DNA of 34,057 nucleotides, taken from Succinivibrionaceae bacterium (lineage in GTDB: Bacteria; Pseudomonadota; Gammaproteobacteria; Enterobacterales; Succinivibrionaceae). The notes under the pieces were generated by a model, which did not search any database, was not told the origin of the DNA, and was given only the letters and a program-made list of their open reading frames with translations. The stretch's first letter is position 1; the number at the start of each line of letters is the position of its first letter. The stretch spans positions 1-34,057 of the forward strand of contig JAEEOK010000024.1 of NCBI GenBank assembly GCA_016284235.1, in the 5' to 3' direction. Of this stretch, positions 1 through 7,866 are shown one piece after another. A program made the position numbers and the translations under genes.

Positions 1-1
1 T

Positions 2-88
2 AAGATTAAAACTATAAGAAGGAATGCTTACGGATTTAGAGATGATGAATATTTCTTCTTAAAAATAATGGATACATCCCGAAGATAA
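2..88 (+). pseudogene. ISL3-family transposase, C-terminal 28 residues (partial at window edge)
   Basis: The frame starting at base 2 reads KIKTIRRNAYGFRDDEYFFL and then eight more residues to a TAA stop at 86-88. A K-x-IKR-x-AYGYR(D/N)-x-x-x-F-x-L-style ending is characteristic of DDE transposases of the ISL3 (IS204/IS1001/IS1096/IS1165) group. The gene is truncated only by the window boundary, so it may be intact outside. It is followed after 77 bp by the element's terminal repeat, the spacing expected for the right end of such an element. Confidence 0.7.
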
Positions 89-165
89 TAAACAATAAGA
101 TACAGGAAATGATTCTTATTAAAATAACGAAAATGATTATTAGAAATAAGGTGAATCGGATATTT

Positions 166-188
166 CCAACTTGTTTTTGTAAAGAGCC
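166..188 (-). repeat. ISL3-type terminal inverted repeat, right end
   Basis: This 23-bp sequence is identical to the reverse complement of 33796-33818. Read from its outer edge (188 inward) it starts GGCTCTTTAC. It marks the junction between the insertion sequence and chromosomal DNA. A change in base composition follows within about 50 bp. Confidence 0.8.
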
Positions 189-286
189 TAAAAAAAGAGG
201 GGGTTAAGCTCAAATAAAATAGCTATCTACAATATGCCTGCAGTTTCGTATGTGACAAAAGGTTCTGACCGCAGAGCCGAATTTAA

Positions 287-316
287 ACAGATACAGATAC
301 AGATACAGATACAGGG
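287..316 (+). repeat. Tandem hexanucleotide repeat, (ACAGAT)x4 plus ACAGGG
   Basis: Four perfect ACAGAT units (287-310) are followed by a variant ACAGGG unit and a further ACAG. The tract lies about 50 bp upstream of the likely dedA promoter. Short tandem repeats of this kind can change copy number by slippage. No effect on expression can be read from the sequence. Confidence 0.8.
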
Positions 317-362
317 ACAGTGAGGTTAAACAGGAGCAGTAATAGAAAAGATTTAACTTTTG

Positions 363-371
363 TGGTATAAA
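363..371 (+). promoter_or_regulatory. Probable extended -10 promoter for the dedA pair
   Basis: TGG-TATAAA gives a TGn extended -10 element about 78 bp upstream of the first dedA start. No convincing -35 box is visible at 16-18 bp. The leader then contains an imperfect nested inverted repeat (ATTCGA at about 389 pairing with TCGAAT at about 419, with GTACG/CGTAC inside) that could form a 5'-UTR hairpin. Confidence 0.45.
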
Positions 372-448
372 TTAGAGATACTCAAACATTCGAGTCAGTA
401 CGCTGCACGTACGTTTGTTCGAATCTCCCAACAATTATTGAGACTTCA

Positions 449-1246
449 ATGGAACACATAGAAAAACTAGTAGCATGGCTTGCAGGATATCAGGATTACA
501 GCTACGCCATTGTTTTTGCAATTCTGATAGGATGCGGCTTCGGTTTACCTATTCCTGAGGATGTTGTACTTGTATCCGGCGGCATAATGTCCGGCGTCGG
601 AGACGAGCAGCATCATCTGATGCATCTGACATATATGCTGATAATATCATTTGCAGGCGTTCTTGCCGGTGACGGAACAATGTATCTGCTGGGACGTATA
701 TTCGGATACCGCATACAGAAATTCCGCCCCATGAGAGCAATTCTTCCGCCGAGCCGCTTCGCAAAAATTCAGAAACTGTTCAACCGCTACGGAATATGGG
801 TTCTTTTTATAGCAAGATTTCTCCCGGTACTCCGTTCACCTACATTTCTCTGTGCAGGAATGAGCCGCCGAGTCAGTTTCTTCAAATTCCTGCTTATGGA
901 CGGTTTTGCAGCCGCAATATCTGTTCCTATCTGGGTTCTCATAGGTCATTACGGAGCTCAAAACAGAGAGGATCTGGCAAAATGGTTGTCTGATGGAAAG
1001 ACAGGCATTCTGATATTCACCGTTTTAGCAGTATCAGCTCTGGCGATATTCATATATCGCAGAAACAAGAAGGAAAAAGAGGCTCAGAAACGGACCGAAG
1101 AAAAAAAGGCAATTGAGGAAAATCAGCGTGTGCAGGAGCAGAATGAGCATACCGAACCAAAGAAAGCTCCTTCTTTTACCATCGTCAAACACGGCAGCCC
1201 GAAAAACAACAGAGAAGAACACCATTCAGACGGGCTTTCTGATTAA
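449..1246 (+). CDS. DedA family (SNARE-associated) membrane protein with charged C-terminal tail
   Basis: This is an inner-membrane protein of the DedA/VTT family. Members affect membrane homeostasis, and some are implicated in undecaprenyl-phosphate or phospholipid recycling. Visible hallmarks are GLPIPEDVVLVSGG (the acidic re-entrant motif, about residues 32-45), GDGTMYLLGR (about 75-84) and the family signature FIARFLPVLRSPTFLCAGMS (about 120-139), followed by a hydrophobic hairpin. After the last membrane segment (to about 205) comes a tail of some 60 residues rich in Lys, Glu and Gln that most DedA proteins lack; it should be cytoplasmic. Only a weak ribosome site precedes the ATG. A second DedA gene starts 5 bp downstream, so the two are surely co-transcribed. 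The family call is secure. The substrate is unknown. Confidence 0.92.
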   Translation: MEHIEKLVAWLAGYQDYSYAIVFAILIGCGFGLPIPEDVVLVSGGIMSGVGDEQHHLMHLTYMLIISFAGVLAGDGTMYLLGRIFGYRIQKFRPMRAILPPSRFAKIQKLFNRYGIWVLFIARFLPVLRSPTFLCAGMSRRVSFFKFLLMDGFAAAISVPIWVLIGHYGAQNREDLAKWLSDGKTGILIFTVLAVSALAIFIYRRNKKEKEAQKRTEEKKAIEENQRVQEQNEHTEPKKAPSFTIVKHGSPKNNREEHHSDGLSD

Positions 1247-1251
1247 AACCC

Positions 1252-1893
1252 ATGGGATCTGTTGCTGACTGGATCGAATTCATCAGATCATGGGAAGACA
1301 CCGGATATGTGATTATATTCGTTATTCTCTGCTTCTGCGGACTCGGTCTTCCCGTATCCAAGGATGCCGTTCTTTTTGCAGCGGGTGTTGTTGCTGGCAT
1401 CAGTGATGCAGCACCTAACGTATCAATGCTTATAGCCTTTGTACTCTGCTTTTTTGGCGTTGTTATCGGAGACTGCATAATGTACGCCGAAGGCAGATTT
1501 CTCGGTCCAGGGGTTCAGAAAATCCGCCCCGTAAAATACATTCTGACACCAAAGAGATTTGCCCTGCTTCAGAAATACTACAAGCGCTACGGATTTGGCA
1601 TGATAATTTTCGCCAGATTCGTACCGGTAAGCCGCGGTCCCATCTACATATTCTGCGGAATGACAAGACGTATTCACTTCTCAAAATTTCTGTTAATCAA
1701 CTCGGCCGCTACATTCATCTATACCGGCATGTGGATTATTATAGGAGCCGCCGTCGGCAACAATCTCGATAAAATAGCAGCAACATTCGACCGTTTCAAA
1801 CTCGTGTTTATCACAGCTGCTCTTGCCGTTCTGACTGCAGCAATAATCTGGCTCCTTTTCAGGAAACAGTTCCGGAACAATTCAGAAAAATAA
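1252..1893 (+). CDS. DedA family membrane protein, second of a tandem pair
   Basis: This is a paralogue of the preceding gene with the same architecture but no charged tail (213 aa, the usual DedA size). Matching motifs are GLGLPVSKDAVLFAAG (about 29-44), GDCIMYAEGR (about 74-83) and IFARFVPVSRGPIYIFCG (about 119-136). The residue corresponding to the motif Glu of its neighbour (PE-D) is Lys here (SK-D). Loss of that acidic residue is notable, because conserved acidic residues in this region are required in E. coli DedA proteins. The start lies 5 bp after the previous stop without a clear ribosome site, suggesting translational coupling. The pair may act as a heteromer (inference). The next gene is convergent. 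Confidence 0.9.
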   Translation: MGSVADWIEFIRSWEDTGYVIIFVILCFCGLGLPVSKDAVLFAAGVVAGISDAAPNVSMLIAFVLCFFGVVIGDCIMYAEGRFLGPGVQKIRPVKYILTPKRFALLQKYYKRYGFGMIIFARFVPVSRGPIYIFCGMTRRIHFSKFLLINSAATFIYTGMWIIIGAAVGNNLDKIAATFDRFKLVFITAALAVLTAAIIWLLFRKQFRNNSEK

Positions 1894-2079
1894 GAATCAT
1901 TTTGAATTTTTGGAATCACTCTATTCACACTCCTGTTCATGCACTGCATCCTTATGAATAAAAAATGAAAGGCGCTGTACTCGAAAGGCATGAAAAACTA
2001 AGAAAGAAAGGAAGCATAAAAACACAGACCGCAGATTAAAACCGGCGCTAAAAAAGCGTTTCACACAAAAAGATACCTG
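1894..2079. other. Intergenic region between convergent dedA and lolE
   Basis: No gene is supported here. A short hairpin, CGCT-aaaaa-AGCG followed by TTT (about 2045-2062), could be a weak terminator for the dedA pair. Confidence 0.4.
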
Positions 2080-2096
2080 CGACAGTCTGACTGTCG
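2080..2096 (-). terminator. Hairpin at the end of the lolCDE operon
   Basis: CGACAGT-CTG-ACTGTCG is a perfect 7-bp stem with a 3-nt loop, four bases beyond the lolE stop. On the minus strand it is followed, after about 8 bases, by a T5 run. The position and symmetry suggest a transcription terminator, though the T-run is displaced from the stem. Confidence 0.6.
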
Positions 2097-2100
2097 GAAG

Positions 2101-3351
2101 CTATTTACCACGGCTTAATTCCTGTGCCGGCATGGTTCGCCCCGCCCTGTAGGCAGGATAAAGAGTGGCAATCAGACAGATCATAAGAGCCCCTGCACCG
2201 GCAACAAAAAAGTCGACTCCGTGAATTTCTGACGGAATGAAATCAATAAAATGAAGATCCCTGCTTAAGAGGGTTTTTCCTGAGACTCTTTCAATAAAAT
2301 GGAAAATTTCACCAAGATTTGAAGAAATTACAAACCCCAAAACCAGACCGCTCAAAACACCGAGAGCTCCATTTATCATACCCATAACAATAAAAATACG
2401 GGCGATGAGAAAACGGGTTGCTCCCATTGTCATAAGAATTGCAATAGAACTTCTTTTATCATTAAGTGCCATCATCAGACTGGAGACTATGTTGAAACAC
2501 GCTACAGCAATCACTATGAACAGGGATATATATACTATAAGCCTGACCATCTGAATATCACGGTAAAGATGACCCTGAGTCTGCATCCAGCTTCCAACCA
2601 GAACAGCTACAGGATATGTTCTTGCCTGAGAGAGCACGATATGCTGAGAATCAAGAAAATCAGTTGTTCTTACACTCAGTCCCTCCACCGCATCCTCGGG
2701 GAACTTCAAAATTTCAGCAGCATCACCGATACCAGTAAAGGCAGTGAGTGAGTCAAGCTGACCCGACATTTTAAATAAACCGGTTACCTTAAATAAATGA
2801 TGCCCGGCAGCTGCAATTTTGGTATCGGAAAATGATCCTCTCGGAGCAACAAGAAAAGAAACTGAATCACCGACGGAAATACCGTACTTTTCCGCTATGG
2901 AACTTCCGATGATAATATTTCCTTTTTCTCTCAGGGTATCAAGTGCACCGGGAGTAATGTAGCGATCAATGGCAACAACAGAGGTTTCCCTGTCTGGATC
3001 TATACCCTTGATCTGTATGGATTTGAATGTGTTTTTCTTTTCAAGGAGGGCATTAACTCTGATAAATGGAGCTGCAGCAATGATTCTCGGATTTTCCTTA
3101 AGCATATCCATGTACGATTCATAATTTCTCAGATACCCGCTCTGAGTAGTTACCTCCACCTGCGGAACAACAGAAAGAACCCTGTCCTCAAGTTCATGCT
3201 CGAATCCGTTCATTGCGGAAAGACCGATGGTAAGGGCCATTACACCGACGGCAATACCAATCATTGATGATATGGTGGAAAAGGATACAAAACCTGAGGT
3301 ACGGCGGGATCGACTGAAGCGAAGTCCGATAAAGAACGCTAAACTACTCAC
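2101..3351 (-). CDS. lolE: Lipoprotein-releasing ABC transporter permease LolE
   Basis: LolE is one of two membrane subunits of LolCDE, which extracts outer-membrane lipoproteins from the inner membrane and hands them to LolA. The protein (416 aa from this start; E. coli LolE is 414) has the family layout: an N-terminal membrane segment after FIGLRFSRSRR with SFSTISSMIGIAVGVMAL, a large periplasmic domain (about 45-265), then three membrane helices including the MALNDKRSSIAILMTMGA coupling region (about 293-310) and TLYPAYRAGRTMPAQEL at the end. A TTG start at 3357 is possible. The GTG at 3351 was chosen because GGTGA lies at a good distance before it. Either start overlaps the end of lolD, indicating coupled translation. 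Its place as third gene after lolC and lolD matches the E. coli order and decides E over C. Confidence 0.9.
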   Translation of the reverse strand: MSSLAFFIGLRFSRSRRTSGFVSFSTISSMIGIAVGVMALTIGLSAMNGFEHELEDRVLSVVPQVEVTTQSGYLRNYESYMDMLKENPRIIAAAPFIRVNALLEKKNTFKSIQIKGIDPDRETSVVAIDRYITPGALDTLREKGNIIIGSSIAEKYGISVGDSVSFLVAPRGSFSDTKIAAAGHHLFKVTGLFKMSGQLDSLTAFTGIGDAAEILKFPEDAVEGLSVRTTDFLDSQHIVLSQARTYPVAVLVGSWMQTQGHLYRDIQMVRLIVYISLFIVIAVACFNIVSSLMMALNDKRSSIAILMTMGATRFLIARIFIVMGMINGALGVLSGLVLGFVISSNLGEIFHFIERVSGKTLLSRDLHFIDFIPSEIHGVDFFVAGAGALMICLIATLYPAYRAGRTMPAQELSRGK

Positions 3352-4027
3352 TTGCAATCACCAGTCCGTCTTTTATCTCAATTACGCGATCAAATCTTCC
3401 GGCAAGCTCACGATCGTGAGTAACAACCACAAAGGATGTACCCAGTTCACTGTGCATATTCCTCATAACATTAAAAATCTCATCAGCGGTTCTAAAATCA
3501 AGATTTCCTGTAGGCTCATCGGCAAGAACCAGTTCGGGACTGTTGACCAGAGCACGTGCTATGGCAACACGCTGCCGCTCGCCGCCAGAAAGTTCTGACG
3601 GGCGATGCGAAAGTCTATGCCCGAGTCCGACGGCCTTAAGCATTTCTCTTGATTTTAAAAGAGCTTTGGCACCGGACTCCCCTCTTATCATCAGAGGCAT
3701 TGCCGCATTCTCCTCCGCGCTGAATTCATTCAGAAGATGATGAAACTGATATATAAATCCAAGTTTGGAATTGCGGAATTCCGCCTGTCTGTTACTTGTC
3801 CAGCCGCTGATGCTTTCACCTCTGAAAATTACTTCACCGGAGGAAGGGCGATCAAGTGTTCCAAGAATATGAAGAAGCGTGCTTTTTCCTGATCCTGAAC
3901 TGCCCACTATGGCAACCATCTCGTTTTCACAGAGCTTTAGATTAATTCCCTTCAGCACCTCGGTTTTTATCTTGTCTTCATTATATATTTTATGAAGATC
4001 CTTTGTTTCAAGTATCACATTATTCAT
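3344..4027 (-). CDS. lolD: Lipoprotein-releasing ABC transporter ATPase LolD
   Basis: This is the cytoplasmic ATPase that powers LolC/LolE in lipoprotein release. At 227 aa it matches the family size. The motifs are complete: Walker [10 protein letters not shown] (about 42-50), Q-loop in FIYQFHHLL, signature [15 protein letters not shown] (about 146-160), Walker [13 protein letters not shown] (about 166-177) and the H-loop VVVTHD (about 199-204). The ATG at 4027 lies inside the last codons of lolC (8-bp overlap), and its own end overlaps the lolE start, so all three are translationally coupled. The LolD/MacB subfamily is clear. LolD is chosen from its position between lolC and lolE. Confidence 0.96.
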   Translation of the reverse strand: MNNVILETKDLHKIYNEDKIKTEVLKGINLKLCENEMVAIVGSSGSGKSTLLHILGTLDRPSSGEVIFRGESISGWTSNRQAEFRNSKLGFIYQFHHLLNEFSAEENAAMPLMIRGESGAKALLKSREMLKAVGLGHRLSHRPSELSGGERQRVAIARALVNSPELVLADEPTGNLDFRTADEIFNVMRNMHSELGTSFVVVTHDRELAGRFDRVIEIKDGLVIASE

Positions 4028-5252
4028 AACGCAGAACCTCAGCAGGCAATACCTTCGATGCCTTGTAAGACGGATAGAGAGTTGAAAGAGCAGAAAGCAG
4101 CAAAGAACAGAATGCTATCAGCACAACCATATACGGCTGAATCAGAACAGGAAGCGGGGCACCGAGAAGAAACTGATCGGACAAACCGAGCCATCCCAGA
4201 ATTTCGTTAAGATTATCTGCAGCAAGAAGTCCTCCTGCAATCCCCAGAACTGTGCCGAGAATACCGCAAACCATTCCCTGAGAAACAAAAACGGCCATGA
4301 CAGTTATGGATTTTAGTCCCATGGTTCGCAGAATTGCAATTTCTCCGGTTTTATCCATAACCATCATAATCAGAGAAGAAAGGATATTGAATGCCGCCAC
4401 AAATACAATAAGAAACAGCATGAGCGCCATCATTTTCTTTTCCATGGCTATAGCCTGAAAAAGTTCTCCGCGCTCGCTGCGCCAGTCACGGTAGACTACG
4501 CTTTCAGGAAGATTTGCTTCAAAATCATCAACAGTAAACGGATCTTCCAGCCATACACGATATCCGTCAAAACCGTCCCCCATTCGCATAATCCGGCGGG
4601 CGGAATCAAGAGTAATCAGAGCTTTGGTGGAATCTGCATCAGATCCGAATCTGAACACGGCAACAACAGTAAAAAGTCTTTCTGCAGGAATTTTTCCTGC
4701 CATTGTATAACGCACACCGCGGGGGAAAATTATTCTGACCTTGTCACCAGCAATAACACCCAGACTGTTTGCAAGACGGTTTCCAAGAATTACACCAAAC
4801 GGAGCCCTGGAAAGATTTGAAATACGATCAACATCTTCATCGAATGATGTGGAGCGACGTATAAGATCATCATCAGGATACGATGAGGGATCTACAGCCA
4901 TGATACTGACTGCTGTCAGCATTTTGCTGCTTTGAACAATTGCTTCTGTTTCAATCACAGGAGCAACAGTCACAACCCCCGGAGAACTCATCAGCATCTT
5001 TTCAAGATTATTATCAATGAAACTTTTACCCTGCCCGCCGTTGGAAACAAGAACATGAGAAACAACTGAAAGCGTACGGCTTTTCATATTATCTTCAAGT
5101 CCGTTCATTACGGAGGTAACAACAATAAGTGCAGCAACGCCAAGAAATACACCAATAATGGACATCACAGACACAAAAGATGCAAACCCCGAGGATCCCA
5201 AAGCTCCGGAGTAACGAAGTCCTATTGTGAAAAATAAAGGTTTTCTAATCAA
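4020..5252 (-). CDS. lolC: Lipoprotein-releasing ABC transporter permease LolC
   Basis: LolC is the first gene of the lol operon and the membrane subunit that contacts LolA in E. coli. At 410 aa it is close to E. coli LolC (399). An N-terminal helix region (SFVSVMSIIGVFLGVAALIV, about 27-46) precedes a periplasmic domain (about 47-265). Three further helices follow, with the coupling segment MVMDKTGEIAILRTMG (about 292-307), and the end is [20 protein letters not shown]. The start is TTG at 5252, with GGATG about 7 bases before it on the minus strand; no in-frame ATG upstream was seen. An extended -10 promoter lies about 27 bp upstream, so the 5' leader is only about 20 nt. Confidence 0.92.
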   Translation of the reverse strand: MIRKPLFFTIGLRYSGALGSSGFASFVSVMSIIGVFLGVAALIVVTSVMNGLEDNMKSRTLSVVSHVLVSNGGQGKSFIDNNLEKMLMSSPGVVTVAPVIETEAIVQSSKMLTAVSIMAVDPSSYPDDDLIRRSTSFDEDVDRISNLSRAPFGVILGNRLANSLGVIAGDKVRIIFPRGVRYTMAGKIPAERLFTVVAVFRFGSDADSTKALITLDSARRIMRMGDGFDGYRVWLEDPFTVDDFEANLPESVVYRDWRSERGELFQAIAMEKKMMALMLFLIVFVAAFNILSSLIMMVMDKTGEIAILRTMGLKSITVMAVFVSQGMVCGILGTVLGIAGGLLAADNLNEILGWLGLSDQFLLGAPLPVLIQPYMVVLIAFCSLLLSALSTLYPSYKASKVLPAEVLRYE

Positions 5253-5278
5253 AATATCATCCGCAAAAAATTCACGGA

Positions 5279-5287
5279 ATTATATCA
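5279..5287 (-). promoter_or_regulatory. Extended -10 promoter of lolCDE
   Basis: On the minus strand the sequence TG-A-TATAAT is a perfect extended -10, with the hexamer at 5279-5284. It is about 27 bp upstream of the lolC start codon. The -35 region is weak, as is common for extended -10 promoters. A perfect palindrome ACTTGCAAGT (5289-5298) sits directly upstream of the -10 and could bind a regulator. Confidence 0.65.
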
Positions 5288-5298
5288 CACTTGCAAGT

Positions 5299-5680
5299 AT
5301 GCTGCAGAACCGGGATAACTATTGTGATTAAAAGCGGTGCCGGACAAAACACAAAATCAACCCCCGCAACATTGGAATTTACCGGATACCAGAAAAAAAC
5401 GTTTCAGTATAAAACGTCTAATAATGACATACATTTCTAATATATTTAACAAAATAATTATATTTGTGAACTATACAGCAATTTGATAACACTATTATTG
5501 AGCAATAAGCAGACTTATGCTAGGATTCATTAATCCGGACAGGAACATAAAAAATAATACCGGTTCTGAAGCAGCGGACACGTCAGGAGCAATCAGCAGA
5601 AAACCCGTATATATCTGAGCGATCTGCAGATCCGTAAAACCGCGTTCTTTAGGACGCTGATGTGAGGAATACAATCAGGT
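5299..5680. other. Intergenic DNA upstream of lolC with no supported gene
   Basis: No coding frame with a ribosome site or recognisable product is visible. The stretch around 5400-5480 is AT-rich. It begins the 6-kb accessory segment separating lolCDE from pilZ-mfd. Confidence 0.5.
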
Positions 5681-5689
5681 ATAGTATTT

Positions 5690-5865
5690 CCTGCTAACAG
5701 AGATATATCCCGACTTTCTCTGTGACGGCATATGGCCGCAGAGCCTGTAAGTGAACCGTACTGCCGGTCAGCAGCAGAAACTGCCGAAAGCAGCCGTTTG
5801 CGGGAACCGGCACGAATCCCCTGCCTTTAGGCAGAGCAGGATGTCAATGTTCATAAAATAATCCA
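5690..5865 (+). mobile_element. Relic resembling an IS200/IS605-type right end (copy A)
   Basis: The segment ends with CCCCTGCCTTTAGGCAGAGC followed by AGGATGTCAA. A stem of the type CCCCTGCC-TTTA-GGCAGGGG followed by a (G)ATGTCAA-like tail is what is seen at right ends, and in the guide-RNA scaffold, of TnpB-carrying IS200/IS605 elements. The 3' strand of the stem is decayed here. Upstream, ACAGAGA...CCCGACTTTCTC..TGACGGCA (from about 5699) also recurs in copy B at 7867-7947. No tnpA or tnpB remains between or beside the copies, so this would be a non-autonomous or decayed end. The assignment comes from motif resemblance only. Confidence 0.5.
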
Positions 5866-6002
5866 GTGTCGAAAATCCGCTGCTTCCGGGCAGCCGGTAA
5901 TTATCGGCGATCGTTGAAGCAAAGTCCCGGCGCTTCAACTGTTTTGTGTAGGTTTTTCCTTTATTCCACAAGCGAAAGCAAAAGTAATTAAGGGGTGATA
6001 TC

Positions 6003-7718
6003 ATGGATCGTGCCATCTACAGATCTCTCAGAAATTCTTCAGAAGAGATATCAAATCCGCGTCTTCAGATCTGCCGCGACGACTGCAGAAATGCCAGGCT
6101 GATACTCAGCCGCATGGAAATTACAAGAAATCTCTTCATAGCCTTTGTGACCGATTTTTTTATGTCGGTTGACTTCGGATACTATGTTATTCTTCTCAGA
6201 GGAGACAGCAATAAAACCTATGCTGATTTAAACCGCTGGCGCACTGAACTCGGTCTTCCGATGTATTTTCAGAAAAAAGCCGGCATCCATACACCAGAAT
6301 CGGATTTCACTGCCCATATATCTGTTTTAACCGGAAAGAAAAACGACAGAATTCAAACAGGTGAACAGTTCAGCAGCATGGTCGAAACTGAATTAAAAAA
6401 ACTGGGGATTGGTGAATTTAAATTCTACGCGTGCAGTTTTGATTCGGCAGAATCGTGTGCCTTTGATTCAACTTTGAAATCAGCCCGGACAGGTGCAAAG
6501 CCTGGATCTGATCCTCTCGATTTTACACTCACCTCCTGCATTAGCGATATAACCGGACAGGAGTGCGACTGCAGGAAACTCAACACCAGAAACATGAGAG
6601 TGCGGGATATTCTGAGGATGCTTCTGAACAGCAGCACATATAATCTCGGATCCTGGAAAAACCAGAACACAATGCCGTCAGGCATACCTTTAACCCTGGA
6701 AAATATAATAAGGATCTGCTGGCCTCAGACTAAGGAATCAATACCTCTCGACAGATCATCTGATAAAGAAAAGATCATGAGAAACGCAGTTCCGTCAGTC
6801 TGCAGAAGTGCGGCAGTACTTGATCTGATTACAAAAAAAGGATGGACTTTCATTCACAGCAAAAATACGGATCCGTACTCAAAAATTATCTCCAGTCCGG
6901 AAATCAGGGCTGTTCTCGATTTTGAACCGTATACTATGGATAACATTAATCCGCTGTTCATAGAGGAGCTTGCGGTATTAAGCACCGGGCATTCCTGCGA
7001 GAATCTCATTCGTTTTGACAAGACAGTAAGCAAAGCCTTTGCTGAAAGTAAAGCTCTTGCCACTGCTTCATATTTTAACGGATCCGAAATAATATCTTAT
7101 GATCAGGATGAAATAACAAGAATTTATTCAGAACATGCATACCATGCATTTTTCAGAATTGATCTTGCAGCTCAGTACAAAAATACCAGGAGAAATCAAA
7201 AAATTTTTTTATCAGTCCTTACAGATCTCGAAGGCGACAGGTTCACCAAAGCAAGAGAAATACTGTCTGAACTTAAAATTGACAGTCAGAGCATAAGTAC
7301 TGAAATCAGAGTTGAATACAATCACGAAACTGATTACATAAAAATGGCGGAGAGACTGATATATACCGGCGGAGTGGTTTGCGGATTCTATTTCAGCGCC
7401 ATTTACAATGAACTTCCTGAACTGAAGAATCTTCATGCATTCTTCACCATAGTACACTGGCTCAGTGTGCTCCTGGACTGCAGAGAATTTACATTCGGAT
7501 ATGATACGCCGTTTTCTGATGAATACATTACCGGACTGTACAGCTCGGTATCAGGCGGCAAATCAGAGGAAAGTATTCCACAGGGACTTTTTTTCCGCGG
7601 AGTAAATTTCGAATATGTTAGGGTGGGAAGCATCCTGCACACATATTTCATGCTCAAATGCTCATACGATGGTGCCTTCAGATGCGTAAGGATCCTGCCC
7701 GGATCAGAAAAAACATAA
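6003..7718 (+). CDS. Unrecognised 571-aa protein
   Basis: I do not recognise this protein. The ATG is preceded by a strong ribosome site (AAGGGGTG, 6-7 bases before), so it is very probably translated. No signal peptide is visible. A short hydrophobic run, NLFIAFVTDFFMSVDFGYYVIL (residues 43-64, given here as position and ends), is too polar to be a convincing membrane helix, and another lies near 450-485 (GGVVCGFYFSAIY, FFTIVHWLSVLL). It contains about ten scattered cysteines, including QECDCR near 188, but no canonical metal or Fe-S spacing. No catalytic motif was identified. Base composition resembles the host genes. It stands alone between two mobile-element-like relics (5690-5865 and 7867-7947), which suggests it arrived as cargo or sits at an insertion hotspot (inference). 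Confidence 0.75.
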   Translation: MDRAIYRSLRNSSEEISNPRLQICRDDCRNARLILSRMEITRNLFIAFVTDFFMSVDFGYYVILLRGDSNKTYADLNRWRTELGLPMYFQKKAGIHTPESDFTAHISVLTGKKNDRIQTGEQFSSMVETELKKLGIGEFKFYACSFDSAESCAFDSTLKSARTGAKPGSDPLDFTLTSCISDITGQECDCRKLNTRNMRVRDILRMLLNSSTYNLGSWKNQNTMPSGIPLTLENIIRICWPQTKESIPLDRSSDKEKIMRNAVPSVCRSAAVLDLITKKGWTFIHSKNTDPYSKIISSPEIRAVLDFEPYTMDNINPLFIEELAVLSTGHSCENLIRFDKTVSKAFAESKALATASYFNGSEIISYDQDEITRIYSEHAYHAFFRIDLAAQYKNTRRNQKIFLSVLTDLEGDRFTKAREILSELKIDSQSISTEIRVEYNHETDYIKMAERLIYTGGVVCGFYFSAIYNELPELKNLHAFFTIVHWLSVLLDCREFTFGYDTPFSDEYITGLYSSVSGGKSEESIPQGLFFRGVNFEYVRVGSILHTYFMLKCSYDGAFRCVRILPGSEKT

Positions 7719-7866
7719 CAGAAGAGAACTGACATCTCCCGGAAATGAAGGTTTACAGTTTCGGATGACGGAATAACGTCCGCTGTCCGTTTTGTCTGAT
7801 CGTGCCGTAAAACAGCGTCCTTCAGGGAGGGATTATAAAGCATAAAATCAGACATAACCCTTCTTG
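7719..7866. other. Intergenic DNA downstream of the 571-aa gene
   Basis: Nothing coding is supported. The region separates the 571-aa gene from the second relic. Confidence 0.4.

Larger units (their letters stand above)
1..188 (+). mobile_element. 3' end of an ISL3-family insertion sequence (partial, cut by window edge)
   Basis: The segment is AT-rich and unlike the genes that follow. It holds the C-terminus of a transposase (2-88), about 77 bp of noncoding DNA, and a terminal repeat at 166-188 that, read inward from its outer end, begins GGCTCTTTACAAAAAC. That start is typical of ISL3-family inverted repeats. The same 23 bp occurs exactly, in opposite orientation, at 33796-33818. The 8 bp just outside (189-196, taaaaaaa) would be one copy of a target duplication, but its partner is outside the window. 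The family assignment rests on the repeat and on the transposase C-terminus. Confidence 0.75.

Noticed and set aside
28-213. Minus-strand 61-aa frame at the window start
   Set aside because: It is antisense to the transposase end and terminal repeat, is AT-rich, and has no ribosome site or family resemblance.
389-440. tRNA-like TTCGAATC segment upstream of dedA
   Set aside because: The flanking bases do not form a T-arm stem, and no acceptor or anticodon arm fits. It is instead part of an inverted repeat in the leader.
5768-6016. Minus-strand 82-aa frame across relic A
   Set aside because: Its reading is the reverse of the CCTGCC-TTTA-GGCAG hairpin region, a common source of spurious proteins at IS200/IS605-like ends, and it overlaps the start of the well-supported 571-aa gene.
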